NCBI RefSeq assembly: GCF_013085465.1
Contig: NZ_CP049838.1
Coordinates: 2,418,001-2,482,000 of the forward strand
DNA: 64,000 nt
Origin: Streptomyces asoensis
GTDB taxonomy: Bacteria > Actinomycetota > Actinomycetes > Streptomycetales > Streptomycetaceae
Reading direction: 5' to 3'
Shown here: positions 24,453 through 32,847 of the stretch, piece after piece
Numbering within the stretch: the first letter of the stretch is position 1
How the letters are laid out: each line of letters opens with the position of its first letter
Notes under the pieces: generated by a model
Seen by the model: the letters and a program-made list of their open reading frames with translations, nothing else
Databases searched by the model: none
Told to the model about the DNA's origin: nothing
Translations under genes and position numbers: made by a program

Positions 24453-25655
24453 TCAGCAGTCGCAGGAGCAGCACTCGCAGCACTCGCAGCACTGACACCC
24501 GTCGCAGCAGCAATCGCAGCCGTCACAGCCGTCGCGGCACCAGCCCTCGCGCTTCTTCCGCGACCAGGGCCCCTCGAACTCGTCGGCGCAGCAGGCCTGG
24601 CAGGTGCAGCACAGCCCGAGCGCGACCGCGCACCCGGCCCAGAAGCCCCGCTTCCCGGGCCGCGGCGGCTCACCGCCGAAGGGGTTGCCGCCGTAGGGGT
24701 TGCCGGGCGCGTGCGGGTCCACCGGCCCCTGGGGGGCGTACGGGCCGGTCGGCGGGCCGAAGGCACCCTCCGGCGCGTGCGCGTGCCCGCAGGACTGCGT
24801 CCCGAACGCCCGGTCGACCGACCGCTCCAGCTCGTGCGCCAGCAGCAGGTGCGCGAGCCTGCCGTCCACGAACTCCATGTCGCGCAGCGCGAGCCGGATG
24901 CCGTGCAGGGCGTCGTCGGCGAGCCGGCGGGCCTCGGTGAGCGGGGTGCCGGTGGCCGTCAGCGGGTTCCAGGCACCGGCCGCCGCGTCGGACTCCCGGT
25001 CCTCGACCGCGTCCAGCAGATGTGCCAGTCGTCCGAAGAGACGGCCGGCCTCGGCGAGCGGGGCGGCGTTGCCCGGCCGGCCCGCCAGGACCGCGGTGTG
25101 CGCGAAGGCGGCGGCGGTGGCGGTCTCGGTCGGCTCGGTGACGGCGCACAGCGGGGTACCGGGCCCGGCGAGCGCCTCGATGCCCACCTGCCGGTCCACG
25201 GCGTCGACGAGGACGGCGGTGTCGAACCCGACGGCGGCCCCGCCGCGTTCCCCGGCCCGACCCCAGCTCGCGGCGACCCTGCGCGCGGCGACGGCCACGG
25301 GCCGCCGCGCCAGCAGCCCGTCCCCGTCGGCGACGTGGTCGCGCACCTTGGCCGAGGCGAGCACCAGCGAGACGGCGGCCGCGAGCCGGGCGCCCTCGCC
25401 CTGCGCGACGGACGCGGTGCGCATCCCGCGCAGCGGGCACGGTCCCGCCGTCCGCCGCCATCCGTCGGACGTGACCCGAGCGGCCTGAGCCTCCGTCAGA
25501 ACCGATATGAGCAGCCCGTCGTAGTTGGTGACGACCCGCGCGAACTGCCCGTGGTCGCCGCGCAGCGCGAGACACAGCCCGCACAGGTGCGCCATCCACT
25601 GGGTCTTGAGGCCCTCTCCGAGCCGGTGACTGCATGGCCTGACGATTCCGAACAC
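24453..25655 (-). CDS. DUF5685-like protein with extreme cysteine-rich tail
   Basis: A 400-residue protein. The N-terminal ~300 residues look like the DUF5685 family: FGIVRPCSHRLGEGLKTQWMAHLCGLCLALRGDHGQFARV with conserved CxxC (HLCGLC) that could bind metal. A Pro/Gly-rich hinge (GPPTGPYAPQGPVDPHAPGN) follows. The last ~53 residues hold 20 cysteines, in clusters such as CDCCCDGC and CQCCECCECCSCDC, after a short hydrophobic GFWAGCAVALGLCC. The tail resembles a metallothionein-like or Fe-S/Zn ligand array. The start is GTG 25655, giving the family N-terminus VFGIVRP. No enzymatic assignment is possible. It sits between the CvnD-like GTPase and the SepF-like gene. Confidence 0.75.
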   Translation of the reverse strand: MFGIVRPCSHRLGEGLKTQWMAHLCGLCLALRGDHGQFARVVTNYDGLLISVLTEAQAARVTSDGWRRTAGPCPLRGMRTASVAQGEGARLAAAVSLVLASAKVRDHVADGDGLLARRPVAVAARRVAASWGRAGERGGAAVGFDTAVLVDAVDRQVGIEALAGPGTPLCAVTEPTETATAAAFAHTAVLAGRPGNAAPLAEAGRLFGRLAHLLDAVEDRESDAAAGAWNPLTATGTPLTEARRLADDALHGIRLALRDMEFVDGRLAHLLLAHELERSVDRAFGTQSCGHAHAPEGAFGPPTGPYAPQGPVDPHAPGNPYGGNPFGGEPPRPGKRGFWAGCAVALGLCCTCQACCADEFEGPWSRKKREGWCRDGCDGCDCCCDGCQCCECCECCSCDC

Positions 25656-25967
25656 GACAACCCCCGTCGTCCTTGGGACATTGAGCTGCGGCATGCTATC
25701 GACCGATTGTCACGCCGGATCGGGGGCACTCGGTTCACCCGGACGCACCGAGCGTCACTCATTCGCCACGAAGAATCATATTTCACTCACAGTCAGCAGC
25801 CGTATGCGGTACGACCCTTGGGAGACGCGGGCTCTCGACGTATTCGCTGTGCACCAGTACCGTCACAAACCCCCCGCGCGGCGTCTATCCACTTGGCGCG
25901 ACATCCGCATCATGGACGACCATGGGGAATGCGGAAAGCAGAAAGACCGCTGTGAGAGGAGGCGTCC
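25656..25967. other. Intergenic region between DUF5685 and SepF-like genes
   Basis: A 312-bp divergent region. It is locally AT-richer (for example around 25767-25795), so it likely holds both promoters. A clear RBS, GAGGAGG, precedes the plus-strand gene. I see no convincing ORF, RNA gene or palindrome. Confidence 0.5.
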
Positions 25968-26405
25968 ATGGGATCGGTGCGCAAGGCGAGTGCCTGGCTT
26001 GGCCTCGTCGACGACAACGATGACGAGCGTTACTACGACGACGACTATTCCGAGGGGACCGACTCCGGCGACGCCTGGGTCACCGACCCCCGCGTGAAGG
26101 TGGCGACGGACACGGCCGAGGAGAAGGGCCGTCGGATCGGCACCGTCACCCCGGACAGCTTCCGGGACGCGCGGGCGATCGGTGAACTGTTCCGCGAAGG
26201 CGTGCCGGTCATCATGAACCTCACGGCCATGGAGGCCGGTGACGCCAAGCGCGTCGTCGACTTCGCGGCCGGGCTGATCTTCGGCCTGCGGGGTTCGATC
26301 GAGCGGGTGTCCACCCGGGTGTTCCTGCTGACCCCCGCCAACACGGAGATCGTGAACGGAGACCCGTCCGCGCACCGGACGGACGGTTTCTTCAACCAGA
26401 GCTGA
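25968..26405 (+). CDS. SepF-like cell division protein (probable SflA)
   Basis: A 145-residue SepF-family protein. The N-terminal amphipathic segment [16 protein letters not shown] can bind membrane. An acidic linker ([18 protein letters not shown]) follows. The C-terminal SepF fold contains VVTPDSF-type text ([71 protein letters not shown]). SepF links FtsZ to the membrane. Streptomyces has SepF plus SepF-like SflA and SflB. Because this copy is not in the ftsZ cluster and the gene order recalls SCO1749, I suggest SflA. That part is inferred from remembered synteny. Confidence 0.88.
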   Translation: MGSVRKASAWLGLVDDNDDERYYDDDYSEGTDSGDAWVTDPRVKVATDTAEEKGRRIGTVTPDSFRDARAIGELFREGVPVIMNLTAMEAGDAKRVVDFAAGLIFGLRGSIERVSTRVFLLTPANTEIVNGDPSAHRTDGFFNQS

Positions 26406-26448
26406 GGCAAGGCCGCTCACCGGCCCTGCCTCGGCCCCCTGGGCCGGG

Positions 26449-27639
26449 TCAGCGGAAGGCGTCGAGTCCGGTGAGCGCCTTGCCCAGCACGAGCTGGTGC
26501 ATCTCGACGGTGCCCTCGTAGGTGAGGACCGACTCGAGGTTGGTCGCGTGCCGCATGACGGGGTATTCGAGCGAGATCCCGTTGGCACCGAGGACGGTAC
26601 GGGCGGTCCGGCAGATCTCGATCGCCTCCCGTACGTTGTTGAGCTTGCCGAAGCTGACCTGCTCGGGACGCAGGCGGCCGGCGTCCATGCGCCGCCCCAG
26701 ATGGTGGGCGAGCAGAATCCCCTTGTGCAGCTCGACCGCCATGTCGGCGAGCTTGGCCTGGGTGAGCTGGAACCCCCCGATGGGCCGCCCGAACTGCTCG
26801 CGGGTCTTCGCGTACTCGACGGCGGTCTCGAAGCAGGAGCGCGCCGCTCCCATCGCGCCCCACACGATGCCGTAGCGGGCGTGGGACAGACAGCTGAGCG
26901 GTCCGCGCAGCCCGGTGACCTCCGGCAGGACGGCGTCGGCGGGCAGCCGCACGTCGTCGAGCACGAGCTCGCTGGTCACGCTGGCCCGCAGGGACCACTT
27001 GTGCTTGATCTCGGGTGCGGAGAACCCCGGAGTGCCGGCGGGCACCACGAAGCCGCGGATCCCGTCGTCACTCTGCGCCCAGACGACGGCCACCCCGGCG
27101 ACGGACCCGTTGGTGATCCACATCTTGCGGCCGTTGAGCACCCAGTCGGAGCCGTCCCGCTTGGCGTACGTCCGCATGCCGGCCGGGTCGGAGCCGTGAT
27201 CGGGTTCGGTGAGCCCGAAGCACCCGATGATCTCGCCCGCGGCCATCCCCGGCAGCCAGGTCTGCTTCTGCTCCTCGCTGCCGAAGCGGTGCAGGGCGTA
27301 CATGGCGAGGGAACCCTGCACGGAGACGAGGGACCGGATGCCGGAGTCGGCGGCTTCGAGTTCGAGACAGGCGAGCCCGTACTGCACGGCGCTGGCCCCG
27401 GCGCAGCCGTATCCGCTGAGCGACATCCCGAGCGCCCCGATGGCGCCGAGTTCGCGCGCCAGCTCCCGGATCTCCGGCAGCTCCCCGCGCTCGTACCACT
27501 CGGCGACCTGGGGCAGCACCCGGTCCGCGGCCCAGTTCCGCACGGTGTCACGGATCGCGAGATCCTCCGGCTCCAGCAGATCATCGATCCCGAGCGGGTC
27601 GGCGGGGTCGAAGGGGGGCAACTTCGAGGACGCGGACAT
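26449..27639 (-). CDS. Acyl-CoA dehydrogenase, glutaryl-CoA dehydrogenase-like
   Basis: A 396-residue FAD-dependent acyl-CoA dehydrogenase. It has the GCFGLTEPDHGSDPAGMRTYAKRDG and KMWITNGSVAGVAVVWAQSDDGIRGFVV flavin/substrate signatures. The catalytic base region is HATNLESVLTYEGTVEMHQLVLG (Glu of YEGT). The N-terminal DPADPLGIDDLLEPEDLAIRDTVRNW fits glutaryl-CoA dehydrogenases, which oxidise and decarboxylate glutaryl-CoA to crotonyl-CoA in lysine/tryptophan catabolism. Substrate is inferred from this similarity. A perfect palindrome (27657-27671) sits between promoter and RBS, indicating TetR-like repression. The start ATG at 27639 has GGAGG upstream. Confidence 0.87.
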   Translation of the reverse strand: MSASSKLPPFDPADPLGIDDLLEPEDLAIRDTVRNWAADRVLPQVAEWYERGELPEIRELARELGAIGALGMSLSGYGCAGASAVQYGLACLELEAADSGIRSLVSVQGSLAMYALHRFGSEEQKQTWLPGMAAGEIIGCFGLTEPDHGSDPAGMRTYAKRDGSDWVLNGRKMWITNGSVAGVAVVWAQSDDGIRGFVVPAGTPGFSAPEIKHKWSLRASVTSELVLDDVRLPADAVLPEVTGLRGPLSCLSHARYGIVWGAMGAARSCFETAVEYAKTREQFGRPIGGFQLTQAKLADMAVELHKGILLAHHLGRRMDAGRLRPEQVSFGKLNNVREAIEICRTARTVLGANGISLEYPVMRHATNLESVLTYEGTVEMHQLVLGKALTGLDAFR

Positions 27640-27656
27640 GAGAGAGCCTCCGAAAA

Positions 27657-27671
27657 ACTAGCACCGCTAGT
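27657..27671 (-). promoter_or_regulatory. Perfect palindrome upstream of acyl-CoA dehydrogenase
   Basis: ACTAGC-ACC-GCTAGT is a perfect 6-3-6 inverted repeat, 18-32 bp upstream of the start codon. This is the size and position of a TetR-family fatty-acid regulator site. No TetR gene is adjacent. Confidence 0.6.
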
Positions 27672-27787
27672 CACACCAACGTCGCAGACGTTACACGGCA
27701 GGCCGCAAGCCGCCAACGGCGAGCCACCCCCACGGGCAACGGCCACCGTTCAAGAAACAGCAAACGGGTTGTGCGTGGGTGGGAGAT

Positions 27788-29389
27788 TCACGCCGAGACG
27801 CGGGACTCCGCGACTCCCCGGGGCGCAGGAAGCTCCACCTCCGCCGGAGGCGCCTCGCACTGCATGACCCGCGGCAACCGCAAGGCCATCACCGCCCCCA
27901 GCAGCAACAACCCCGCACTCACCAACAGCGTGACATGCAACCCGTGCACGAAGCTGTCCCTCGCGACCCGCCGCAGCGCCACCCCGACCGGCCCGCCCAA
28001 CTGCCCGGCGACCTCGTACGCCTCGCCCAGCGAATGCCCCGCCGCGTCCGACGCCGACGCCGGCACCCCGGGCACGGACTTCAGTCCGGGCGCGTACGCG
28101 GCGTTCATCACGCTGCCGAGCAGCGCGATCCCGATCCCCGCCCCCAGCTGGTACGACGTCTCCCCGATCGCCGCCGCCCCGCCCGCCTGCTCCGGCGGCG
28201 CCTCGCTCAGCATCGACTCGTACGCCGCGAACAAGGTCGTCTCCAGGCCGAAGCCCAGCAGCAGGAACCCGAACAGCAGCAGCCCCGTGTTGTCCGAGCC
28301 GCCCATCGCGGTCAGCGTCAGCACCGCCAGCGCCGTGAGGACGAACCCTCCGCACACCATCCGGCGCGGCCCGAACCGCCGGAGCAGCCGTGCCCCGGCC
28401 AGCCCGGCCGCCATCGCGGCGAAGGTCAGGGGCAGCAGTCGCAGGCCCGTCTCCAGGGGAGACAGCCCCAGCACCAGCTGCAAGTACTGTGCCGCGATCA
28501 GCTCGAGACCCACCAGCGCCAGCATCGCCAGCACGATGCACCCGACCGACGTACTGAACGCCGGCCGCCGGAACATCCCCAGGTCCACCAGCGGATGCAG
28601 GCGACGCCGCTGACGGCGGACGAACAGCACGATCAGCACCGCGCCCACCAGCAGCGGCACCACGGTGAAGAGCCCGAGTTCCCCGCCGCCCAGCCGCTTC
28701 ACGCCCAGCACGACACCGAACAGGCCGGCCGCCGCCATCAGCGCGCCGACCACGTCCCAGGGGCCGTTCGCCGCGCCCCGCGACTCGGGCAGCAGAAGCC
28801 GCCCCACCGGCAGGCTGACCAGCATCAGCGGGATGTTGACGAGGAAGACCGAGCCCCACCAGAAATGCTCCAGCAGAAAGCCGCCCAGGAGTGGGCCGAC
28901 CGCCGCGCCCACCGCGGCCACGGCGCTCCAGATGCCGATCGCGAGCGCCCGCTCACGCCGGTCCGGGAACACCTGCCGCAGGATCGACAGCGTCGCGGGC
29001 ATGATCATCGCGCCGCCGACACCCAGCAGCGCCCGCGCCACGATCAGGGTCTGCGCGCTCCCCGCGAACGCCGCCAGCGCGGAGGCGACGCCGAACAGGG
29101 CGTAGCCGAGCAGCAGGATCCGTCTGCGGCCCACCTTGTCGCCGAGCGTGCCGAAAAGGATCAGCAGCGAGGCGCAGACCAGTGGATAGGTGTCGACGAT
29201 CCAGAGCAGCTCGATCGCGCCGGGCCGCAGGTCCTCGGTGACGGCGGGCACCGCCACATGCAGCACCGTCGCGTCGACGGCGACCAGCAGCAGGCTGACG
29301 CACAGCACCACCAGGACGACCCAGCGGTTGGCACCGGCCCCGGCCGCCCGACGGCGCAGCCCAGCGGCGGCCGTGGTCGTCCCGGACAT
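27788..29389 (-). CDS. MFS drug exporter, DHA2 (14-TMS, QacA/EmrB-like)
   Basis: A 533-residue major facilitator. The first helix is WVVLVVLCVSLLLVAVDATVLHVAVPAV with the acidic motif D1. Motif A LGDKVGRRRILLLGYALFG follows helix 2. Motif C-type GPLLGGFLLEHFWWGSVFLVNIP is characteristic of drug:H+ antiporters, and about 14 hydrophobic segments follow. Such pumps export antibiotics, dyes or metabolites. I use ATG 29389 with GGGAGG upstream. The longer open frame upstream is not supported. No local TetR/MarR gene is adjacent, so the substrate and control are unknown. Confidence 0.9.
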   Translation of the reverse strand: MSGTTTAAAGLRRRAAGAGANRWVVLVVLCVSLLLVAVDATVLHVAVPAVTEDLRPGAIELLWIVDTYPLVCASLLILFGTLGDKVGRRRILLLGYALFGVASALAAFAGSAQTLIVARALLGVGGAMIMPATLSILRQVFPDRRERALAIGIWSAVAAVGAAVGPLLGGFLLEHFWWGSVFLVNIPLMLVSLPVGRLLLPESRGAANGPWDVVGALMAAAGLFGVVLGVKRLGGGELGLFTVVPLLVGAVLIVLFVRRQRRRLHPLVDLGMFRRPAFSTSVGCIVLAMLALVGLELIAAQYLQLVLGLSPLETGLRLLPLTFAAMAAGLAGARLLRRFGPRRMVCGGFVLTALAVLTLTAMGGSDNTGLLLFGFLLLGFGLETTLFAAYESMLSEAPPEQAGGAAAIGETSYQLGAGIGIALLGSVMNAAYAPGLKSVPGVPASASDAAGHSLGEAYEVAGQLGGPVGVALRRVARDSFVHGLHVTLLVSAGLLLLGAVMALRLPRVMQCEAPPAEVELPAPRGVAESRVSA

Positions 29390-29704
29390 GTACGTACCTC
29401 CCAGGTGATCCCCCGGTTCGGCGGGCTCACGGGGTGGGGACTCCCCGCGGCTCGGCCGGAGAGGAGCGGTGTCTCCGGCCCGCGCAAACGAACACGAGTG
29501 GAACGCAGCGTACGCGAGTTCGCGCCACGGCCACGTGGCGGACCTCTCACCGCCCTTGGCCAACCCATGTGGCGTACGCCACTCCCGCGCCATGTCCGGG
29601 CCACTCCCCGTACCCCTCCCCGTACTCCTCTCCGTGCCCCTCCCCGTGCCGCCTCCCGGAGCGGCCCGACCGCCCCGGCGGACCCGGTCGCCGGGCAGGC
29701 CGTC

Positions 29705-29710
29705 GATAAT
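29705..29710 (+). promoter_or_regulatory. Predicted -10 for leaderless mannosyltransferase mRNA
   Basis: GATAAT lies 7 nt before the GTG at 29718, with no Shine-Dalgarno between. Transcription would start at the start codon. The -35 region is weak. Confidence 0.55.
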
Positions 29711-29717
29711 CGAGCCC

Positions 29718-30914
29718 GTGACCGATCTTGAGACGCGCGTGACGCCCCCCGGCTCCGCGACCCCGCGCCGGGCGGCCCCCGCCCTCCTGGGGTACGCGGC
29801 CGTGCGTGCCCTGGGTCTGCTCGCCCTGGTCCTGTGGAGCGCCGCCCGCGACAAGAGCGCGTACACGCTGCTGACCGCCCGCTGGGACGCCCTCTGGTAC
29901 ACCAGGGTCGCCGAGCTGGGATACGGCTACGAGGTCCGTCTGCCGAACGGCGACGTCCACTCCAACCTCGCCTTCTTCCCGCTGCTGCCCTGGCTGGAAA
30001 GGCTCCTGCACGCGGTGACCCCGCTGTCGTACGCCGACGCCGGTTTCGTCGTGTCCCTGCTCGCCTCGCTCGCCGCGGCCTGGGGCGTCTTCGCGGTCGC
30101 CGACCGGGTGTACGGGCGCCGGGCCGGGGTGTGCGCGGTGCTGGTGTGGGCCGTCCTGCCCGTCGGGATCGTGCAGTCGATGGCGTACAGCGAGTCGCTG
30201 TTCACCGCGCTGGCCGCCTGGTCGCTGTACGCGGTGCTCACCGGCCGGTGGGTGACCGCGGGGGCACTCGCGTCGCTGGCCGGTCTGACCCGCCCGGTGG
30301 GGCTCGCGGTTGTCGCGGCGGTGTGGGCGGCGGGCGTGGCGTCCTTCGTCCGCGACCGGAAGGCCCAAACCGCCGACACCCCTCCCCGGCGCGAGGTCAG
30401 GGCGGCCGGTGCCCGTGTCGCGCCACGCGCCCTCGGCATGCTCCTCGCGCCCCTCGGCGCCGCCGGTTACGTCCTGTGGGTCGGCCACCACACCGGCAAG
30501 GGCCTGCTCGGCTACCTCGACGTCCAGGCGGGCTGGCGCAACGGCTTCGACGGCGGCTACGCCTTCGCCCGCTTCGTCGCCGAGAAGTTCACGTCATTCC
30601 CGTCGGCCCTCGCCGGCCTCGGGCTGATCGTCGGCGTCGCCCTGCTGGTGTGGCTGTACGTCGTCTGCGTGCGCCAGCGTCAGCCGCTCGAGCTGCTGGT
30701 GTACACGGGTGTGGTCCTCGCCCTCGCCCTGTGCGCGTCGAGCTACTTCGGTTCCAAGCCGCGCCTGCTGCTGCCCGCCTTCCCGCTGCTGCTGCCGCTC
30801 GCCCTGGCCCTGACCCGGCTGCGGACGTCCAGGTCGGCGCTGGTGGTGGGGTGCCTCGCGGTGGCATCGGCCGGGTACGGCGCGTGGTGGCTGAACGGCA
30901 GCGGTCCGCCGTAA
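29718..30914 (+). CDS. Polytopic mannosyltransferase-like membrane protein (PIG-V/GT-C fold)
   Basis: A 398-residue membrane protein with about 9-10 hydrophobic segments. An early extracytoplasmic loop bears ARWDALWYTRVAELGYGYE, the WDAxWY motif of PIG-V-like GT-C transferases that use polyprenyl-phosphate sugars. Later segments include PVGIVQSMAYSESLFTALAAWSLY, conserved in the same family, and SYFGSKPRLLLPAFPLLLPLALAL near the end. It probably adds mannose or another sugar to a surface glycan or protein. The GTG start at 29718 is fixed by the -10 box just upstream. It is not obviously co-transcribed with the PAP2 gene 206 bp later. Confidence 0.8.
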   Translation: MTDLETRVTPPGSATPRRAAPALLGYAAVRALGLLALVLWSAARDKSAYTLLTARWDALWYTRVAELGYGYEVRLPNGDVHSNLAFFPLLPWLERLLHAVTPLSYADAGFVVSLLASLAAAWGVFAVADRVYGRRAGVCAVLVWAVLPVGIVQSMAYSESLFTALAAWSLYAVLTGRWVTAGALASLAGLTRPVGLAVVAAVWAAGVASFVRDRKAQTADTPPRREVRAAGARVAPRALGMLLAPLGAAGYVLWVGHHTGKGLLGYLDVQAGWRNGFDGGYAFARFVAEKFTSFPSALAGLGLIVGVALLVWLYVVCVRQRQPLELLVYTGVVLALALCASSYFGSKPRLLLPAFPLLLPLALALTRLRTSRSALVVGCLAVASAGYGAWWLNGSGPP

Positions 30915-31106
30915 GAGAATCCGCCTTTCCGGTGAACCCTTTCATACGTTCCCTAAAACTATCCCCTGGAATGATCAAAGGAATTGAAGGGAACACTGTT
31001 CGACGATTAGCGATTCCATAGGGATAAACTCCCTCCTGAGAGCAATCCCACATCACATCGTCATCACAAACCAGCGGAATCGGCCGGGTCTCGAGCTCAC
31101 TCGCTG
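30915..31106. other. AT-rich intergenic tract
   Basis: About 190 bp with far lower GC than the surroundings, for example CCCTAAAACTATCCCCTGG. It contains a GTTCCC/GGGAAC arm pair (30948-30953 and 30989-30994). I see no ORF. It is likely a promoter/regulatory tract or a foreign scar. Confidence 0.4.
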
Positions 31107-31112
31107 TAACGT
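31107..31112 (+). promoter_or_regulatory. Predicted -10 for leaderless PAP2 mRNA
   Basis: TAACGT lies 7 nt before the GTG at 31120, with no ribosome-binding site. This is the same architecture as the gene at 29718. Confidence 0.5.
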
Positions 31113-31119
31113 CGTTTAG

Positions 31120-32154
31120 GTGCGTACCGAACAAAACCTCACCCGTCTGGACCGGGTGTTCGCCAGGCTCGACCGGGAGCCGGAACGACCGGCCCACATC
31201 GATGTGCCGAAGATGAGCAGGCACCGGGTCGCGCTGTTCCTGGCGACCCTGGCCTTCTATCTGGCGATCGTGTGGCTCGTGGTGATCACCTCGTGGCTGG
31301 TCCGCCTCGACTGGCTGGTCATGTTCTTCCGGCCGTACCAGCAGTGGTCGGGCATCCACTGGTTCGTCGACTACTACGTGGTCCTCGGCCAGCGTGGTCC
31401 GACCGCCGTGATGGTCGCCGCCTGGCTCGGCTGGAGATCCTGGCGGCAGCACACCGTGCGCCCGCTGCTCACGCTCGGCGCCTCGCTGCTGCTGCTGAAC
31501 ATCACCGTCGGTGCCGCCAAGCTCGGCATGGGCCGGCTCGGACCGCACTACGCGACCACCATCGGCTCGAACGAGATGGGCCTGGGCGGCGATATATTTC
31601 CCAGCGGCCATACCGCCAACGCGGTCGTGACCTGGGGAATCCTGGCGTATCTGGCCTCCACCCCGAGAGCCCGCCGCTGGCTGTCCGCGCTCTCCGCGGT
31701 GACCTCGCTCGGCGTCGGCCTCGCCACGGTCTACCTCGGCACGCACTGGCTCAGCGACGTGGTGCTCGGCTGGGCCGCGGGTCTGCTGATCCTGCTGGCG
31801 CTGCCCTGGTGCGAGCCGCTGATCGCGCGCGCCGAGGTCGCGATCTTCGACCTGCGCGACCGCTGGCGCGACCGCCGCACCGGGACCGCCCCGGCTCCGG
31901 CTCCGGCCGCACCCGTCGCCGTACCCGTGCCGTTCGCCTCGGGTGCGCCGGCCCAGGAGGAGGCCTCCGCGGCCCGCGAGCCGGCCGCACCGGCCCGTTC
32001 GCCGCGCGCGCCGGTCTATCTGGCGCCCGGCCCGCACACGACCCGCTCGGAGCGCACCCCGGTCACCCCGGTCGGCAGCCGCCGCCCACCGCACTCCGAC
32101 CGCCTCCCCCGCGGTGCGGCGGCCTCCGCGGCCCGCCCGCTCCCTGGCGGCTGA
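31120..32154 (+). CDS. PAP2-family membrane phosphatase
   Basis: A 344-residue protein. Six hydrophobic segments in the first ~250 residues carry the PAP2 signature: KLGMGRLGP (motif 1), GDIFPSGHTANAVVTWG (motif 2, catalytic His) and VYLGTHWLSDVVLGW (motif 3, His/Asp). The C-terminal ~90 residues form a cytoplasmic Pro/Ala-rich tail (TAPAPAPAAPVAVPVPF). PAP2 enzymes hydrolyse lipid phosphates such as undecaprenyl diphosphate or phosphatidate. It starts at GTG 31120, consistent with leaderless translation. Substrate unknown, although the neighbouring polyprenyl-sugar-type transferase makes lipid-carrier recycling plausible. Confidence 0.88.
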   Translation: MRTEQNLTRLDRVFARLDREPERPAHIDVPKMSRHRVALFLATLAFYLAIVWLVVITSWLVRLDWLVMFFRPYQQWSGIHWFVDYYVVLGQRGPTAVMVAAWLGWRSWRQHTVRPLLTLGASLLLLNITVGAAKLGMGRLGPHYATTIGSNEMGLGGDIFPSGHTANAVVTWGILAYLASTPRARRWLSALSAVTSLGVGLATVYLGTHWLSDVVLGWAAGLLILLALPWCEPLIARAEVAIFDLRDRWRDRRTGTAPAPAPAAPVAVPVPFASGAPAQEEASAAREPAAPARSPRAPVYLAPGPHTTRSERTPVTPVGSRRPPHSDRLPRGAAASAARPLPGG

Positions 32155-32201
32155 CCTCCCCGAACAGCGGGACCCCGGTACGCACAACCCGGTTCCGCAC
32201 C

Positions 32202-32241
32202 CGAAGGCCCCGGTTCCCGAAGACGGGAACCGGGGCCTTCG
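32202..32241. terminator. Perfect 18-bp bidirectional terminator
   Basis: CGAAGGCCCCGGTTCCCG (32202-32219) and its exact complement (32224-32241) flank an AAGA loop. It is placed between the convergent PAP2 and I78 genes. Confidence 0.85.
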
Positions 32242-32269
32242 CCGTGCTCGCCTCGCCCTTCTCGGGCTC

Positions 32270-32485
32270 TCAGCCCTTCCAGGCGCGCGACACGTGCCCG
32301 TCGCGTACCTCGAAGTTCAACCTCCCGAAGCGGTACTCCATGGTGACGATCGTCCCGGGGGCCAGCGCACGCACCGTCGACCACCCCCGTTCGCGCGCGA
32401 GCCGCTCGGCCCGTGCGGCCTCGAGGCCGACGTATCCGTCCGGATTGTCCTGGGGCTCCGCTGGCGGAGTGGGATTCGGTGCCAT
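32270..32485 (-). CDS. I78 family peptidase inhibitor-like small protein
   Basis: A 71-residue protein. The core ERGWSTVRALAPGTIVTMEYRFGRLNFEVRDGHVSRAWKG has the Gly-Trp start, the TMEYRxxRLNFEV strand and the terminal basic loop of the potato-inhibitor-I-like I78 family. The N-terminus MAPNPTPPAEPQDNP is Pro-rich with no signal peptide, so it is likely cytoplasmic, perhaps protecting against internal action of the many serine proteases. That role is inferred. It is monocistronic, bounded by a strong terminator. Confidence 0.7.
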   Translation of the reverse strand: MAPNPTPPAEPQDNPDGYVGLEAARAERLARERGWSTVRALAPGTIVTMEYRFGRLNFEVRDGHVSRAWKG

Positions 32486-32847
32486 ACCGCCACGCTAGGC
32501 GGCGAGCCCCGCCCCGGGAACCCCGGACCGGCGATACGGATCACTCCGGTCACACTTCTGTCACAGGATCACGACATGCGTTTCGGTCGAACTCCCTCAC
32601 ACGTACGAGCGGTTTCATGCGCCTTCCGCGCGAATTCGAACGCGATTTCCGCGTGTCGCCCGGCCACCCCGAATAACCCGGCGGAAAGTTCGCGGAGAAC
32701 CGTCCCCCGACCCCACCGCATTCCGATTCCGTGCGGATCACGGGAGCTGACTGCTCATAGGAAATACACGGCTCCCCCACACATCCTCCGTGCGCACCCG
32801 GGGCGTCGGCGGGCCCGGGACAGGGCGAACGAAGGGGCGAGCGAGCG
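32486..32847. other. Intergenic region upstream of ctaD
   Basis: A 362-bp divergent region. It is GC-poor in parts (32560-32700). An ATG at 32578 opens a frame that does not look coding (no RBS, Arg-rich). It presumably carries the promoters of the I78 gene and of the oxidase gene. I could not assign them. Confidence 0.4.

Noticed and set aside
23668..26405. A complete conservon or gas-vesicle-like cluster around the CvnD-type gene
   Set aside because: No sensor kinase, roadblock, DUF742 or other partner is present. Only the GTPase is recognisable.
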